NCBI GenBank assembly: GCA_025454405.1
Contig: JALOON010000029.1
Coordinates: 62,001-126,000 of the forward strand
From: Oscillatoriaceae cyanobacterium Prado104
Lineage (GTDB): Bacteria; Cyanobacteriota; Cyanobacteriia; Cyanobacteriales; Microcoleaceae
DNA: 64,000 nucleotides
Direction: 5' to 3'
Both the position numbers and the translations under genes were made by a program. Numbering within the stretch: the first letter of the stretch is position 1; the number at the start of each line of letters is the position of its first letter. The notes under the pieces are model-generated. The model searched no databases and had not been told where the DNA came from. It saw only the letters and a list, made by a program, of their open reading frames with translations. Below are positions 34,535 through 44,290 of this stretch, in pieces.

Positions 34535-35383
34535 TTATAACAGCTTCCGCGCTCGCAGAATCTGTTGTTGCAATTTCTCAAAACTATGTATATTTGAACG
34601 ATCGTCTTTCTCAAAAAACGCCCTCATTTTCTCCATCAATTCGATCGCCAGCGGTACGCCAAGTTGCAATTGTTCCAACACTTCCCGCTGGGCAAAAACT
34701 GCTTCCGGTTCTCCTTCTAAAATCAGTTGTCCCCGATCCATGACAAACACCCAATCAGCCCAACGGTAAATGAAATCGAGGTCGTGACTTGCTAATAAAA
34801 TAGTAGTTCCATTTGCATGAATTTGTTGCAGTCGATCGATCAGTTCTCTGGTATGCTGCGGGTCTAAATAAGCTGTAGGTTCATCTAACAGTAACAATTC
34901 CGGTTCTAGTACCATAACATCCGCGATCGACACTCGCTTTTTCTGCCCCAAACTGAGATTGTGAATCGGTCGATCTGCCAATTCAGTTAGATCGAATTGC
35001 TCGATCGCCAACTGCACCCGCTGCGCTATTTCCGATTCTGCCAATCCTAAATTGTACAATCCGTAGGAGATATCTTCTTCTACCGCAGACGCTACTAATT
35101 GATGTTCGGGATTTTGAAAGACAAGTCCGATTTGTTGGCGCAATTTCGTTATGGATTTGCGATCGTACTGAAAGGGCTTGCCTTGCCAGTATAGCTTTCC
35201 CTGTTGGGGTTGATACAGCCCATTTGCTAGCAGGAATAAGGTTGTTTTACCGCAGCCATTTTGACCGATCAGCCCGCATCTTTTGCCTGCGGGAACTTTC
35301 AGATTGAGATTTTGAATTGCCGATCGCGCGTTGCAGGGATAGGAGTAAGAAATGCGATCGAATTCGAGAATCGGTTGCGACAT
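34535..35383 (-). CDS. cbiO: Energy-coupling factor ATPase CbiO
   Basis: The 282-residue ABC ATPase has Walker A GLIGQNGCGKTT (37-48), Q-loop LVFQNPEHQLVA typical of CbiO/EcfA, signature LSLGQKKR and Walker B LLLLDEP. With CbiMNQ it powers cobalt uptake. The start is ATG 35383 (MSQPILEFDR); the longer frame to 35446 reads a repeat. It is separated from cbiMNQ by a riboswitch, an unknown gene and a methyltransferase. Confidence 0.9.
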   Translation of the reverse strand: MSQPILEFDRISYSYPCNARSAIQNLNLKVPAGKRCGLIGQNGCGKTTLFLLANGLYQPQQGKLYWQGKPFQYDRKSITKLRQQIGLVFQNPEHQLVASAVEEDISYGLYNLGLAESEIAQRVQLAIEQFDLTELADRPIHNLSLGQKKRVSIADVMVLEPELLLLDEPTAYLDPQHTRELIDRLQQIHANGTTILLASHDLDFIYRWADWVFVMDRGQLILEGEPEAVFAQREVLEQLQLGVPLAIELMEKMRAFFEKDDRSNIHSFEKLQQQILRARKLL

Positions 35384-35498
35384 ATATTGGGATTTGAGAT
35401 TCGAGGATTGGGAATGGGTAACAGAGAATTGGGAATTGGAATTCAAATTTAAACATCGAGCTTAAACAAATCGAAAACCGATTTTCGATTGTGTTTTT

Positions 35499-36365
35499 TC
35501 AGCTTTTATCTACTTTTGACAACTGCCAAAGTTCAATTTCATAACAGAGATGTTTTTCAAAAAGTTGGCTGGCTGCCAATCCTTCTACAACTAACTTTTT
35601 GAACCAGCGCCGAAATATCCAGCGCAACAATTTGTAAACGGGCAAAACCGCGATCGCAATTAAATCTCCAACATAAATCATGGTGTTCAATCCAAACCTG
35701 CGGAAAGAATCGACATACAGGTCGATCGTCGGTACAATGTGAGCGGAAATATCCTCTGTTTTTACTAAAGTGAATCCAGCTTGCGACAATGCAGCGCGAA
35801 GTTCTGCAACAACATGACAATTAGAGAACATTCCCTCTGTATAGTTAGCATCCGATCGCATCATATCTGCAATTAGCAAGTAGCCACCAGGATTGAGAAT
35901 ACCAGCAGCACAAGAAGCAATATCAACAGCGGCCATATATTGACTGCTTTCGCTCAACAAAATTAGATCGTAAGAATGGGTTGCTTTGAAGTTTTCAAAC
36001 TTCGTGAGGTGGAAAATTGCCCGATCGCCCGTATACTTGAGAAACCGCTCTTTTTGAAACGGATCGGGTGCTAGTCCTTCTACTGTAAAACCCCGATCGA
36101 GCAAATAAGCTGCATTTCCGCCAATCCCGCACCCAACATCCAACACGGTTTTGATATTTTGGGGAATAAAATCTAACAGTTTGGCTGTATAAGCTTCCTG
36201 GGCGACACGCAATTGTCCGATGGTTAATTCGACAGCGGGAACAGGTAGAGACTCCCAATAACCGTAGTGCAGGTAGGGCGATTCTGTCAGCCCTAAATAG
36301 TAATTCAGCGCTGCATTTTGGTAGCGAGTTACTTTGGAAACAGAAATTGATTTTGAATTCGACAT
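35499..36365 (-). CDS. SAM-dependent methyltransferase in a B12-riboswitch transcript
   Basis: The 288-residue protein, started at ATG 36365 (MSNSKSISVS), has class I motifs VLDVGCGIGGNA and NPGGYLLIADMM and a hydrophobic, Arg/Lys-rich segment near the C-terminus (VLPVYKLLRWIFRR) that may bind a membrane. The substrate is unknown. It starts 19 bases after the preceding unknown gene, which follows a cobalamin riboswitch, and precedes cbiO. A role in corrin-related metabolism is inference from position only. Confidence 0.8.
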   Translation of the reverse strand: MSNSKSISVSKVTRYQNAALNYYLGLTESPYLHYGYWESLPVPAVELTIGQLRVAQEAYTAKLLDFIPQNIKTVLDVGCGIGGNAAYLLDRGFTVEGLAPDPFQKERFLKYTGDRAIFHLTKFENFKATHSYDLILLSESSQYMAAVDIASCAAGILNPGGYLLIADMMRSDANYTEGMFSNCHVVAELRAALSQAGFTLVKTEDISAHIVPTIDLYVDSFRRFGLNTMIYVGDLIAIAVLPVYKLLRWIFRRWFKKLVVEGLAASQLFEKHLCYEIELWQLSKVDKS

Positions 36366-36384
36366 GGAGAGAATTAGGTAAGTT

Positions 36385-36825
36385 TTAGGATTGTGGGGAG
36401 GTTTGAAATTCTTCCCAGCGCTTGCATACTTGTTCGTAACACATAACAGGAGAAATTGCCAAATTTTGCAACAAATTGATATCAATCTGACCGTTGCCGA
36501 TCGACAAAAACACAATTGCTCGATCGGGTTCGTAGGTAGCAAGGATCTGGAGCAAATTTGAAACAGTTGTTTTCTCTATTTCTAATTTTTGTAAATAAGC
36601 ATTTGCTTCTAATTGGGCAATAAATTCTAGATCGTACCTTACATTATCGATGCTCCAATTAATATAGCAGTCGATAGAAGTCTTTATTTTGCAAACAACA
36701 ATGCCTCTGCCTAAATTCAAAAAACCATTCCAAGCAGTATGTCCGATCGACAAAATATTCTGCTGAATAAACAAGTTTTGCCAGTAGCCAAAACTACCCT
36801 GCCAAACACTATCTTCGATTCGCAT
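36385..36825 (-). CDS. Unknown protein downstream of a cobalamin riboswitch
   Basis: The 146-residue protein (MRIEDSVWQGSFGYWQ) has no signal peptide, no obvious membrane segment and no known motif. Four cysteines are scattered. GGAAAG precedes ATG 36825. It is the first full-size gene after the riboswitch at 36955-37075 and appears to be in one unit with the methyltransferase. Confidence 0.6.
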   Translation of the reverse strand: MRIEDSVWQGSFGYWQNLFIQQNILSIGHTAWNGFLNLGRGIVVCKIKTSIDCYINWSIDNVRYDLEFIAQLEANAYLQKLEIEKTTVSNLLQILATYEPDRAIVFLSIGNGQIDINLLQNLAISPVMCYEQVCKRWEEFQTSPQS

Positions 36826-36855
36826 TTCTTTGACTTTCCGTTGCCTAAAATTACG

Positions 36856-36921
36856 TTATTGTCTAGCCGGAAAAGGAGGGCAACAGCAGATTAATTGTAA
36901 AAATATCGAACTAACCATCAT
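36856..36921 (-). CDS. 21-codon cysteine-rich mini-ORF after the riboswitch
   Basis: MMVSSIFLQLICCCPPFPAR then Q and stop. GCGAGGTATGG directly before ATG matches, nearly base for base, the block before cbiM (GCGAGGTACGG), so the ribosome binding site and its riboswitch context are conserved. Three adjacent Cys codons and a hydrophobic core stand out. It may be a real small protein, a leader peptide, or a relic left after duplication of the cbiM leader. Confidence 0.45.
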   Translation of the reverse strand: MMVSSIFLQLICCCPPFPARQ

Positions 36922-36954
36922 CCATACCTCGCAGATGAAAAACAACAGGCAAAC

Positions 36955-37075
36955 AAATCGGCGGGCATCCTGACTCAGAGATTTCAGTATCTCATTACAG
37001 TTGCGGGACAGCGCCGGATTTGCACCGAACTTTCCCCCTTACGTCTGATGGCTGTTTCCCATCAGAGCCGATCGA
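36955..37075 (-). promoter_or_regulatory. Cobalamin riboswitch (second copy)
   Basis: On the minus strand the conserved core GGTGCAAATCCGGCGCTGTC, followed by CCGCAACTGT, and the GATGCCCGCCGAT B12 box are all present, with a GATGGGAAACAGCCATC hairpin upstream. It controls the mini-ORF, the unknown gene and the methyltransferase, and possibly cbiO. Confidence 0.9.
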
Positions 37076-37286
37076 TATACGGGGATAGTAACACTATTTT
37101 GGATATTTGACAAAAAACTCAATATGTTACCGAGAACTCCATAATTATGCAATTAATAAAAATTGCCACAGCTTCAGTTGCATCAAAACTGGTTGCTGTT
37201 CGCCAATTTACTACCCCTCCCCGCCGAGGATCGGCGTTACCAGGCAAAGCCTGGTAACGAATAGAACGAGTAGATTTTTAATGAAT

Positions 37287-38087
37287 TTAGCGTTGAAACA
37301 CCGCACTTAACAATGTTAAAACCGTGCAGCCGATCGCAGCTTCTAATGTATATCTTCGCGAAGGTTTGTAAAGATAAGAATTCCAAACTCGCAATTCTCC
37401 CTGAAAGCCGCGCGATGCCAAACTTAGCGAAACTTGACGGTAATTTTCCAAAGTTCGCTGCAGCAGTTGTCCGATTAAAATGCTTAAACTGCGCATTCCC
37501 AATTTCCAAGTACGGTAGCCGCTGCGCGAGTTTTGCGCTATCCAAAGTTCGTCTGCAATTGCCAATAAACTAAAAATAAACCGATACATCAACAACAAAA
37601 GTTCTACAATTAATACCGGACACCGCCACTGTCTCAAAACCTGCAAGATTTCGGTAAACGGTACTGTTAGCAGGATGAAATACATGCAGCTTGTCGAGGC
37701 TAAAGTTCGGGGAAACAACAGGCTAGCTTGGTAGATGCCAGCGCGACTCGCGTAAATATATAAATTGCCGAAACTCATGCCCCAATTTTGCCAAACATCC
37801 CACTGAATTTGATGGATGCGATCGCCCCCAATTCCCGCTACAATCAAAGCAGGCAAACTTGTTAGCAAAAATAACATTGGCAGCGATAGCAACCGCAGGT
37901 AAAGTTTCGCGGGAATGCCTGCATAAATTACAGTCCAAACTGCCAGCCAAATAGCTATTAAAAGTTGGACGATCGCCTGAGAAACTAGAGAGAGAATTAA
38001 CAGGGCGATCGCAAACAATAACTTGTGAGTTGGCGGCAACTTGCGCAAGCGATTTGTGTAAGCCAAACTGTCAATCTGATGGTTCAT
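37287..38087 (-). CDS. cbiQ: Cobalt ECF transporter membrane subunit CbiQ
   Basis: The 266-residue protein has about five to six transmembrane segments and the T-component coupling motifs around LYIYASRAGIY and SLSLASRGF (Ala-Arg-Gly). It couples ATP hydrolysis by CbiO to cobalt passage through CbiM. Its start overlaps the cbiN stop by four bases (ATGA), showing translational coupling. It is the last gene of the cbiMNQ unit; cbiO is 1.9 kb further on. Confidence 0.88.
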   Translation of the reverse strand: MNHQIDSLAYTNRLRKLPPTHKLLFAIALLILSLVSQAIVQLLIAIWLAVWTVIYAGIPAKLYLRLLSLPMLFLLTSLPALIVAGIGGDRIHQIQWDVWQNWGMSFGNLYIYASRAGIYQASLLFPRTLASTSCMYFILLTVPFTEILQVLRQWRCPVLIVELLLLMYRFIFSLLAIADELWIAQNSRSGYRTWKLGMRSLSILIGQLLQRTLENYRQVSLSLASRGFQGELRVWNSYLYKPSRRYTLEAAIGCTVLTLLSAVFQR

Positions 38088-38416
38088 TTTGGCATTGATT
38101 CACCATCGGATTTTTGTCGCTGCGATCGACCTTTGTACAGCCCGATGACATACCCAATTATGCCTGCACCCAATGCTGCTTGAGATGCAAACAACAAACT
38201 TTCTATTTCGCCGCTAGCAGGCTCAAAAAAGTGACTGAACCAAGGTTGATAATCGGGTTTAATTTCAGTAATTGCCTGTTCTGCTTGACCGTCCGATCCG
38301 CCGTATTCACCGCGCACAAAAACTAGAGGAATTACAGCTAGGAAAATCACAGCAATTATTAACATCCAATTTTGTTGGGAAGTAGCTTGCTGGGGTTTGG
38401 CAGGTTTGCGATCCAC
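38084..38416 (-). CDS. cbiN: Cobalt transport protein CbiN
   Basis: The 110-residue protein starts at GTG 38416. It has two transmembrane segments (about 17-36 and 75-95) flanking a periplasmic loop (GSDGQAEQAITEIKPDYQPW), the CbiN pattern. It assists CbiM in cobalt loading. It lies three bases after the cbiM stop and overlaps cbiQ. Confidence 0.85.
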   Translation of the reverse strand: MDRKPAKPQQATSQQNWMLIIAVIFLAVIPLVFVRGEYGGSDGQAEQAITEIKPDYQPWFSHFFEPASGEIESLLFASQAALGAGIIGYVIGLYKGRSQRQKSDGESMPK

Positions 38417-38419
38417 GGT

Positions 38420-39178
38420 TTATGACTCCTGTTTCAATAATTTCAAAGTTTCTAACTCTTGCCTGCCGTAAGAATGCAGCCAATTCCAGATCAATACAGT
38501 CAGCAATCCTTCGCTGATAGCAAGGGGTACTTGAGTAATGGCAAAAATGCTGGCAAACTTGATAAACGAAGCCAGAAAACCGCCGCTGGCTGCGGGAAAA
38601 GCTAGGGCTAATTGAATCGAAGTCGTTAGATAAGTCAGCAAATCCGCGATCGCGGCAGCACAAAAAATAGCTACTCGCTGCTTGCCGGTTCGCAGCAGCA
38701 ATCGATAGATAAAATAGGCAGCAAACGGACCGACAATTGCCATAGAAAACATATTAGCGCCCAGCGTAGTCAGCCCGCCGTGCGCTAGCAAAATTGCTTG
38801 AAAAAGCAGTACCAAAGCGCCGAGTACCGCCATCACAGAAGGGCCGAATAAAATCGCGCCCAAACCCGTACCCGTCGGGTGAGAACAACTTCCAGTTACC
38901 GAGGGAATTTTTAAAGCAGAAAGCACAAAAGCAAACGCACCGGCTAAAGCTAACAATAATTTAAGTTCCGGGTGTTCTTTAGTAATCCGCGCGATCGAAC
39001 GCAATCCCAACACAAAAAAAGGTAGCGCCACCATCCACCAAAATGCCGCCCATTGCACCGGCAAAAAACCTTCCGAAATGTGCATGGCTGCCGCTGGAGT
39101 TGCCGAAGCTAAAACAAGATAACAACTCAAGCCAGCGATCGATCCCAGGCTGACAAATTTTCGATTTCGCGCCTTCAT
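38420..39178 (-). CDS. cbiM: Cobalt ECF transporter S-component CbiM
   Basis: The protein has 252 residues from ATG 39178 ([10 protein letters not shown]). After a signal-like segment the mature N-terminus reads MHISEGFLP, the conserved metal site of CbiM, and [13 protein letters not shown] follows. About seven hydrophobic segments are present. GCGAGGTA lies upstream. The longer frame to 39226 runs into the B12 box of the riboswitch and is rejected. Confidence 0.93.
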   Translation of the reverse strand: MKARNRKFVSLGSIAGLSCYLVLASATPAAAMHISEGFLPVQWAAFWWMVALPFFVLGLRSIARITKEHPELKLLLALAGAFAFVLSALKIPSVTGSCSHPTGTGLGAILFGPSVMAVLGALVLLFQAILLAHGGLTTLGANMFSMAIVGPFAAYFIYRLLLRTGKQRVAIFCAAAIADLLTYLTTSIQLALAFPAASGGFLASFIKFASIFAITQVPLAISEGLLTVLIWNWLHSYGRQELETLKLLKQES

Positions 39179-39213
39179 TCCGTACCTCGCAGATGAGACT
39201 TTTTTAACTAACG

Positions 39214-39362
<149 letters not shown>

Positions 39363-39471
39363 TCGTTAATCTTGCATTATAGTCGATCGAGCAAATCTCG
39401 ATCGATATTTTCCCAAAAGGTCGATCGGAAAAACATCTGCGTTTATCCCCGTTAATCTGCCCGATCTGCGG

Positions 39472-40971
39472 TTACAAAAACCGCGCCGTTTCCGCCGGAC
39501 TGACCAAAGTATTAGCGCACAAAATTCCCGAAGCAGCAACCGCAGGAACGCCAATTCCCGGCATCGTGCTATCCCCCACTCGATACAAACCCGCGATCGG
39601 CGTTTGCGGCCCCGGAAACGTACCTTTTCCCGCCGCGATCGCAGGTCCGTAAGTCCCCCGATCGCGCCTCAAAAATCGCGCGTGAGTTAGCGGAGTTCCG
39701 ATCGATTCTAACACAATTCTCTCTCGCAAATCCGGGATAATTTTTTCTAAAGCTTCAAACAAAGATTGCGCTTTTTCGCGCTTTTTATTCTGATAAAATT
39801 CATCCCGCACCCAGCCTGCATGGGGTTCCAAAGTATAAGCATGAATCGCGTGATGTCCCGGCGGCGCGAGGCTGTTATCCCACACTGTCGGAATCGAAAT
39901 CATGCAGGTATTTCCCGGTACTGTAATATCAGTATTGCTGGATCGAACTACGACATGATGGCCGGTTAAATTTTCCAGTCCGCCAGCTTTAATTCCCAAA
40001 TGCAGGTGCATGAAACTGTCAACGGCAGGCGTTGCTAAAGCTTGTTGGCGGTAGCTGGCAGGCAAATCTTCAGGTTGCAGTAATTTTGTATAGGTATCCC
40101 AGATGGTTGCGTTGGAAATCACGATTGGTGCGTTAATAATTTCGCCATTGCGCAACCGAATTCCCGCAACTTTGCCAGCAGAAACTAATATTCGATCGAC
40201 GTGAGTTCCCAACCGCAATTCCCCTCCCCAACGCTGCAAACCTCGAACTAAAGCACTGACGATCGCCCCGCTGCCGCCGACAGGATATTCTACCTTAGAG
40301 TGCGATCGTTCGCCTATCATAAATGCGATTTCCGGCGCAACAGTTTCCCCGGCTTTCAAACCCGACAGCAAAAACGATTCCAGATCGATTAAACGGCGCA
40401 CCCAAACATCGCGCACTTCGCGATCCATCAAATCGCCTGCAGAACCCGCGATCGCCCCTGCCAGCGGCAACATTTTCAACAAAGACGGCCAGTATCTCGT
40501 TAACAATACGGGTAGCAATTGCCAGTCCGATCGCAGCGCTACAACCGGAATTCCACGCAAAGCTTCATACAAACCTAATAATTTTTGTTGGAATGCCTGC
40601 AATTCTTGCGCGCCTTGCGGTGAAAATTCAGCTACAGCATCTAAGTATTTTTTCGCATCAGCATATACCGGCAAAGTTCCCTCGGGAAAATGGTAATGCC
40701 CCAAGGGATCGTAGGCAATTGCAGCGATCGGTTCTTCTAAAATATCCAATACTTGCCGCAGGGGATTGAGCGATCGCGAGTCAGTCAGCCCGCAATAAAA
40801 AGACGGACCAGAATCAAAATGAAATCCCCGCAGTGAAAAGCTGTGCGCTGCGCCGCCCGGTATCGTGTGGCTTTCGCAAACGAGTACCCGCTTGCCGTAG
40901 CGCGCTAGCATTGCGCCGGCGACTAAACCGCCGATCCCGCTGCCAATTACAATTGCATCAAAGTCTGGCAT
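39472..40971 (-). CDS. CrtISO-like FAD-dependent oxidoreductase
   Basis: The 499-residue protein has an N-terminal dinucleotide fold IVIGSGIGGLVAGAML, the GGAAHSFSLRGFHFDSGPS segment and a C-terminal FAD motif GLYRVGDSTMPGIGVPAVAASG. This is the phytoene desaturase/carotene isomerase (CrtI/CrtH/CrtISO) superfamily. The exact substrate cannot be told. It is divergent from the gene at 41044. Confidence 0.8.
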   Translation of the reverse strand: MPDFDAIVIGSGIGGLVAGAMLARYGKRVLVCESHTIPGGAAHSFSLRGFHFDSGPSFYCGLTDSRSLNPLRQVLDILEEPIAAIAYDPLGHYHFPEGTLPVYADAKKYLDAVAEFSPQGAQELQAFQQKLLGLYEALRGIPVVALRSDWQLLPVLLTRYWPSLLKMLPLAGAIAGSAGDLMDREVRDVWVRRLIDLESFLLSGLKAGETVAPEIAFMIGERSHSKVEYPVGGSGAIVSALVRGLQRWGGELRLGTHVDRILVSAGKVAGIRLRNGEIINAPIVISNATIWDTYTKLLQPEDLPASYRQQALATPAVDSFMHLHLGIKAGGLENLTGHHVVVRSSNTDITVPGNTCMISIPTVWDNSLAPPGHHAIHAYTLEPHAGWVRDEFYQNKKREKAQSLFEALEKIIPDLRERIVLESIGTPLTHARFLRRDRGTYGPAIAAGKGTFPGPQTPIAGLYRVGDSTMPGIGVPAVAASGILCANTLVSPAETARFL

Positions 40972-41043
40972 CGATCGAATGTGATATAATTTTGTTACTT
41001 GTTGTTACCCACCGTTTGCAGGGTATTTTTCTGGGGGGAAGCT

Positions 41044-42741
41044 ATGAAATCTTTATCTATTTTAGATGAAGTTGTCCGTACATTAGAAGAAGATGTCAAT
41101 ATCGCTCGCATTAAAAGAATAATATTTTTTGCGTGTAAAGAGTATTGGGAGAACGATGCAGAGCAGCTCGCCAACGTCGATTTAGGTAATTCGATCGAAG
41201 AGCTTTGTAGAAAATACAGTAGGTTGGAAGATATTGAAAACGTTTTAAATAGCATTGTTTCTAAGGTTAATAAAAAAGTTGAATACACTTTAGTCGCAGA
41301 TCAAATTATCTGCCAGCTTAGCAGGCTTTACGAATACCAAGACTTTACCAAATTAGAAACCAACATATCTAACTTTGGCGGTCAGGAATCACCGGCATTT
41401 CAAGACGAATTCCAAGCGGAAATGCCAGTCGTTCCAGAAATTACGAGAGACCCTGGAAATCTATTTGATGTCCGACAAAAAATTCTGCAGCAGACAAATC
41501 CGCTCAGGGCAAAAATACTAATATTTTCACTTCTTTATCACGAGTTTACATTTAGCGATCGCGACTGGCTGCTGCTGAAAACCCAAGAACTTGACAGCCT
41601 GCTGCGGCAACTATTTAATGTCTGTCTCACTCTGGCAGAATTGGAAACTCAATTGTACAGAACAGCAGGCAATTTAGATAATAAAGATGAGAGCGATCGA
41701 GCAGCTAGCGCAATTATCCAAGCGATGGCTCCTTGTTACGCGAAACCCCAACTTGAACCGGGCGATCGAGTTAGCGTACCCGTTAAAGAAGATTACGACC
41801 AGACGCATTTAAGTAACAATGTTTATGAAGATCGGGTAACTGACATACCTAAAGATTATTTTGAAGCCGGGGATATTACTCGCATGACTCAAGCCGCTCC
41901 AATTCAGTATCATTATGACCCCCGCGAGAATAATTTAGTAGCGGACGCATTCGCTGTTTCGCTGCCGAACGAACGCGCGATCGGAAACAGCAACAGTTCG
42001 ACTCTTGACTTCAAACACGAACTCGCAGAAACATTGTTGGTTGTAGAAATGCCGCCAGCAACTGCGAGTTACGAGCCCGAAGTTCCCCCAATCCACCTAA
42101 ATATCAGCAATTCGATCGAACAAAAATTGAGTTTAGAAGAAGAAATTAAAGAATTGGTGAATCAAAGTGCGAACTCCGCTAGCGAGCAAATAAAAAAGAT
42201 ATTAACAGACTTAGAAGCAAATTTGAACGAACAATTTTCTACTGAAAGTGAAGAGCAACGTTTGTACTGGAAATATAAAGCGCTCAGAAATTATGTAGGA
42301 AAAATTCAGGGATTTACAGGAAAATTAACAAAAATTCTGGGGGAATTGGAGTCAAAAGAAAGCGGGCGATCGACGACAAAACAGCAAGCTAATGTTTCTG
42401 GAAATGCCGCGCAAACACAGCAGAGAAACGAGAGAGATCGATCGCGCCAGCAGAAGCTTGTAGAAATGGCAAAACAAGGCAATCCAAAGGCGATCTCCCT
42501 TTTGATCGATCGGGTATTGTACCCCAAAGGAATCAGCGCTACAGCAGGATTTAAAGACGGCTGGCTGCACGTTATTTTGGAATCCGATCGCCCGCCAAAC
42601 CAACAAGATACAGCCACATACATTTACAAAAAACTTTGTACTTTAAAAGCTCAATTTGTGAATAAAGTTAAAATTCACGGGCGACAGTCCGGCCACAAAA
42701 CCTTAGCTTGGACTCAAGAATTCGTCAAGCAAAATAATTAA
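41044..42741 (+). CDS. Cyanobacterial protein with a conserved C-terminal domain
   Basis: The 565-residue protein starts at ATG 41044 behind GGGGGGAA. The N-terminal 200 residues are helical; the middle is disordered and acidic; a coiled-coil-like part (about 370-440) follows. The C-terminal 85 residues (MAKQGNPKAISLLIDRVLYP, GRQSGHKTLAWTQEF) match a domain repeated in many cyanobacterial proteins of unknown function. No enzymatic motif is seen. Confidence 0.7.
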   Translation: MKSLSILDEVVRTLEEDVNIARIKRIIFFACKEYWENDAEQLANVDLGNSIEELCRKYSRLEDIENVLNSIVSKVNKKVEYTLVADQIICQLSRLYEYQDFTKLETNISNFGGQESPAFQDEFQAEMPVVPEITRDPGNLFDVRQKILQQTNPLRAKILIFSLLYHEFTFSDRDWLLLKTQELDSLLRQLFNVCLTLAELETQLYRTAGNLDNKDESDRAASAIIQAMAPCYAKPQLEPGDRVSVPVKEDYDQTHLSNNVYEDRVTDIPKDYFEAGDITRMTQAAPIQYHYDPRENNLVADAFAVSLPNERAIGNSNSSTLDFKHELAETLLVVEMPPATASYEPEVPPIHLNISNSIEQKLSLEEEIKELVNQSANSASEQIKKILTDLEANLNEQFSTESEEQRLYWKYKALRNYVGKIQGFTGKLTKILGELESKESGRSTTKQQANVSGNAAQTQQRNERDRSRQQKLVEMAKQGNPKAISLLIDRVLYPKGISATAGFKDGWLHVILESDRPPNQQDTATYIYKKLCTLKAQFVNKVKIHGRQSGHKTLAWTQEFVKQNN

Positions 42742-42830
42742 ATTTTTAGATGGATTTTGATACGGATTTTTAAGTACAAATTACAATTGATACTTAAAAA
42801 AAATAACAATCGATCGATCGATAATAAATT

Positions 42831-43826
42831 ATGAATGCGAGCGAACTTTTAAGGCGGTATACATCAGGGGAACTAGATTTTAAAGGTATGAACCTGCGGG
42901 GCGCTTACCTCAGCGGAGCCGATCTAATTGGCGTCAACTTAAGCAATGCCGACTTATTTAGCGCCAACTTAACGATGTCGTACTTGAGCAGAATCAACCT
43001 TCAACGTGCCAACTTGGGTCATGCAAAAATGTCTGGCGCTAACTTAAATCAAGCTAGTTTAAGCGGAGCAAATTTGTCCGATGCCGACTTGCACGGCGCT
43101 ACATTACAGGGCGCAGATCTGCGAGGTTGCAATATATCTTTAGCAATTTTAATCGATGCAAATTTGACCGATTCAGATATGCGCGGCGTCAATTTGCAAG
43201 GGGCAGATTTGCGTGGCGCGTGCTTGCGGGGTGCAAATTTGCGCAAGGAACAGCGAATTTTTGAAGCTGCAAATTTGCGGGGTGCAAATTTGCAGGGTGC
43301 TGACTTGCGCGGTGTCAATTTAAATTATGCAGATTTGACTAAAGCCAATCTCAGTCGAGCAAATTTGACCGAAGCATCTCTGCGGGAAGCAAATCTGAGT
43401 CAGGCAAATTTTAGCGAAGCGATTATGCATAGTGTATTTTTGACAGAAGCTAATTTAGTTGAGGCTAATTTTTCCTGGGCTGTAATGACTAATGCTAAGT
43501 TGGAAAGAGCAGTATCGATCGATGCGGATTTAGCGGGTGCTAACTTGCGAGGCGCGTTTCTTCCTGATGTTAAATTGAGCAATGCTAATTTAATTATGGC
43601 AGACTTGACTGGGGCTAATTTGGTGAGGTCAGATTTGAGCCGAGCTAATTTCCATCAGGCTAATTTGAGCGATGCGGATCTGACTGATGCTTACATGGCT
43701 AAAACGGATTTGCGAGAGGCTATTTTACACCGCACAAACTTGATTAGAACCGATTTGAGTACGACCAATTTAGTGGGAGCTCAGTTGCGCGCTACCATTA
43801 TGCCAAGCGGTGAAATTCAAGGGTAA
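42831..43826 (+). CDS. Pentapeptide-repeat protein
   Basis: The 331-residue protein has a short leader (MNASELLRRYTSGELDFKG) and then almost uninterrupted A(D/N)LXX pentapeptides, with one six-residue break (RKEQRIF) near residue 140. It should fold as a beta-helix. The leader resembles those of other cyanobacterial pentapeptide proteins. Function is unknown. Confidence 0.88.
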   Translation: MNASELLRRYTSGELDFKGMNLRGAYLSGADLIGVNLSNADLFSANLTMSYLSRINLQRANLGHAKMSGANLNQASLSGANLSDADLHGATLQGADLRGCNISLAILIDANLTDSDMRGVNLQGADLRGACLRGANLRKEQRIFEAANLRGANLQGADLRGVNLNYADLTKANLSRANLTEASLREANLSQANFSEAIMHSVFLTEANLVEANFSWAVMTNAKLERAVSIDADLAGANLRGAFLPDVKLSNANLIMADLTGANLVRSDLSRANFHQANLSDADLTDAYMAKTDLREAILHRTNLIRTDLSTTNLVGAQLRATIMPSGEIQG

Positions 43827-43849
43827 ATAGTTGAGAGTTGAGAGTTTGG

Positions 43850-43935
43850 CAAGGAGTTTTGAGTTTTGAATTTTGAGTTTTGAGTTAAAGACAGTTCTTT
43901 ATTCAAAACTCAAAACTTAAAACTCAGAATTTCTC
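43850..43935. repeat. TTTTGAGTTTTGAATTTTGAG tract
   Basis: A second copy of the tract seen after pstA, with an inverted AAAACTCAAAACTTAAAACT end. Confidence 0.65.
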
Positions 43936-43994
43936 CTCTCTCTCAGTCTTGCGAATGTCAAATTCAAGACTTTAGCAAACAAGTAGGATGGAAC

Positions 43995-44192
43995 ATGAGT
44001 TCTCAAGTAAGTCCGATACCGGGGGATTTTCTTGCCCAGTATCCAACAATTGCTGCATTAAGTTGGCAAAGTTATGTTGACAGCGATAAAAGCATCACCA
44101 GGTACAGTCTTTTTGCTGGCGGGCAGACGTGGCAAGCCTGGAGAGTTACGGAATTTAACCTGTTTTCTACTTTCGCTAATTGCAGAAATTAG
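43995..44192 (+). CDS. Small hypothetical protein
   Basis: The 65-residue ORF (MSSQVSPIPGDFLAQYP) follows TAGGATGGAAC, a fair ribosome binding site. It has no motif. Codon use is plausible up to about residue 55. It may be a fragment of a longer gene, since it ends in a repeat-like region. Confidence 0.35.
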   Translation: MSSQVSPIPGDFLAQYPTIAALSWQSYVDSDKSITRYSLFAGGQTWQAWRVTEFNLFSTFANCRN

Positions 44193-44290
44193 CATTGCAT
44201 AGCGGGGTTTTCCAAGCAAATTTGCTATCATGTAGGGTGCGCGGCGCACACCTTACTGTTCTTGGTGATTGAAAATCCCCATGTTAAATT

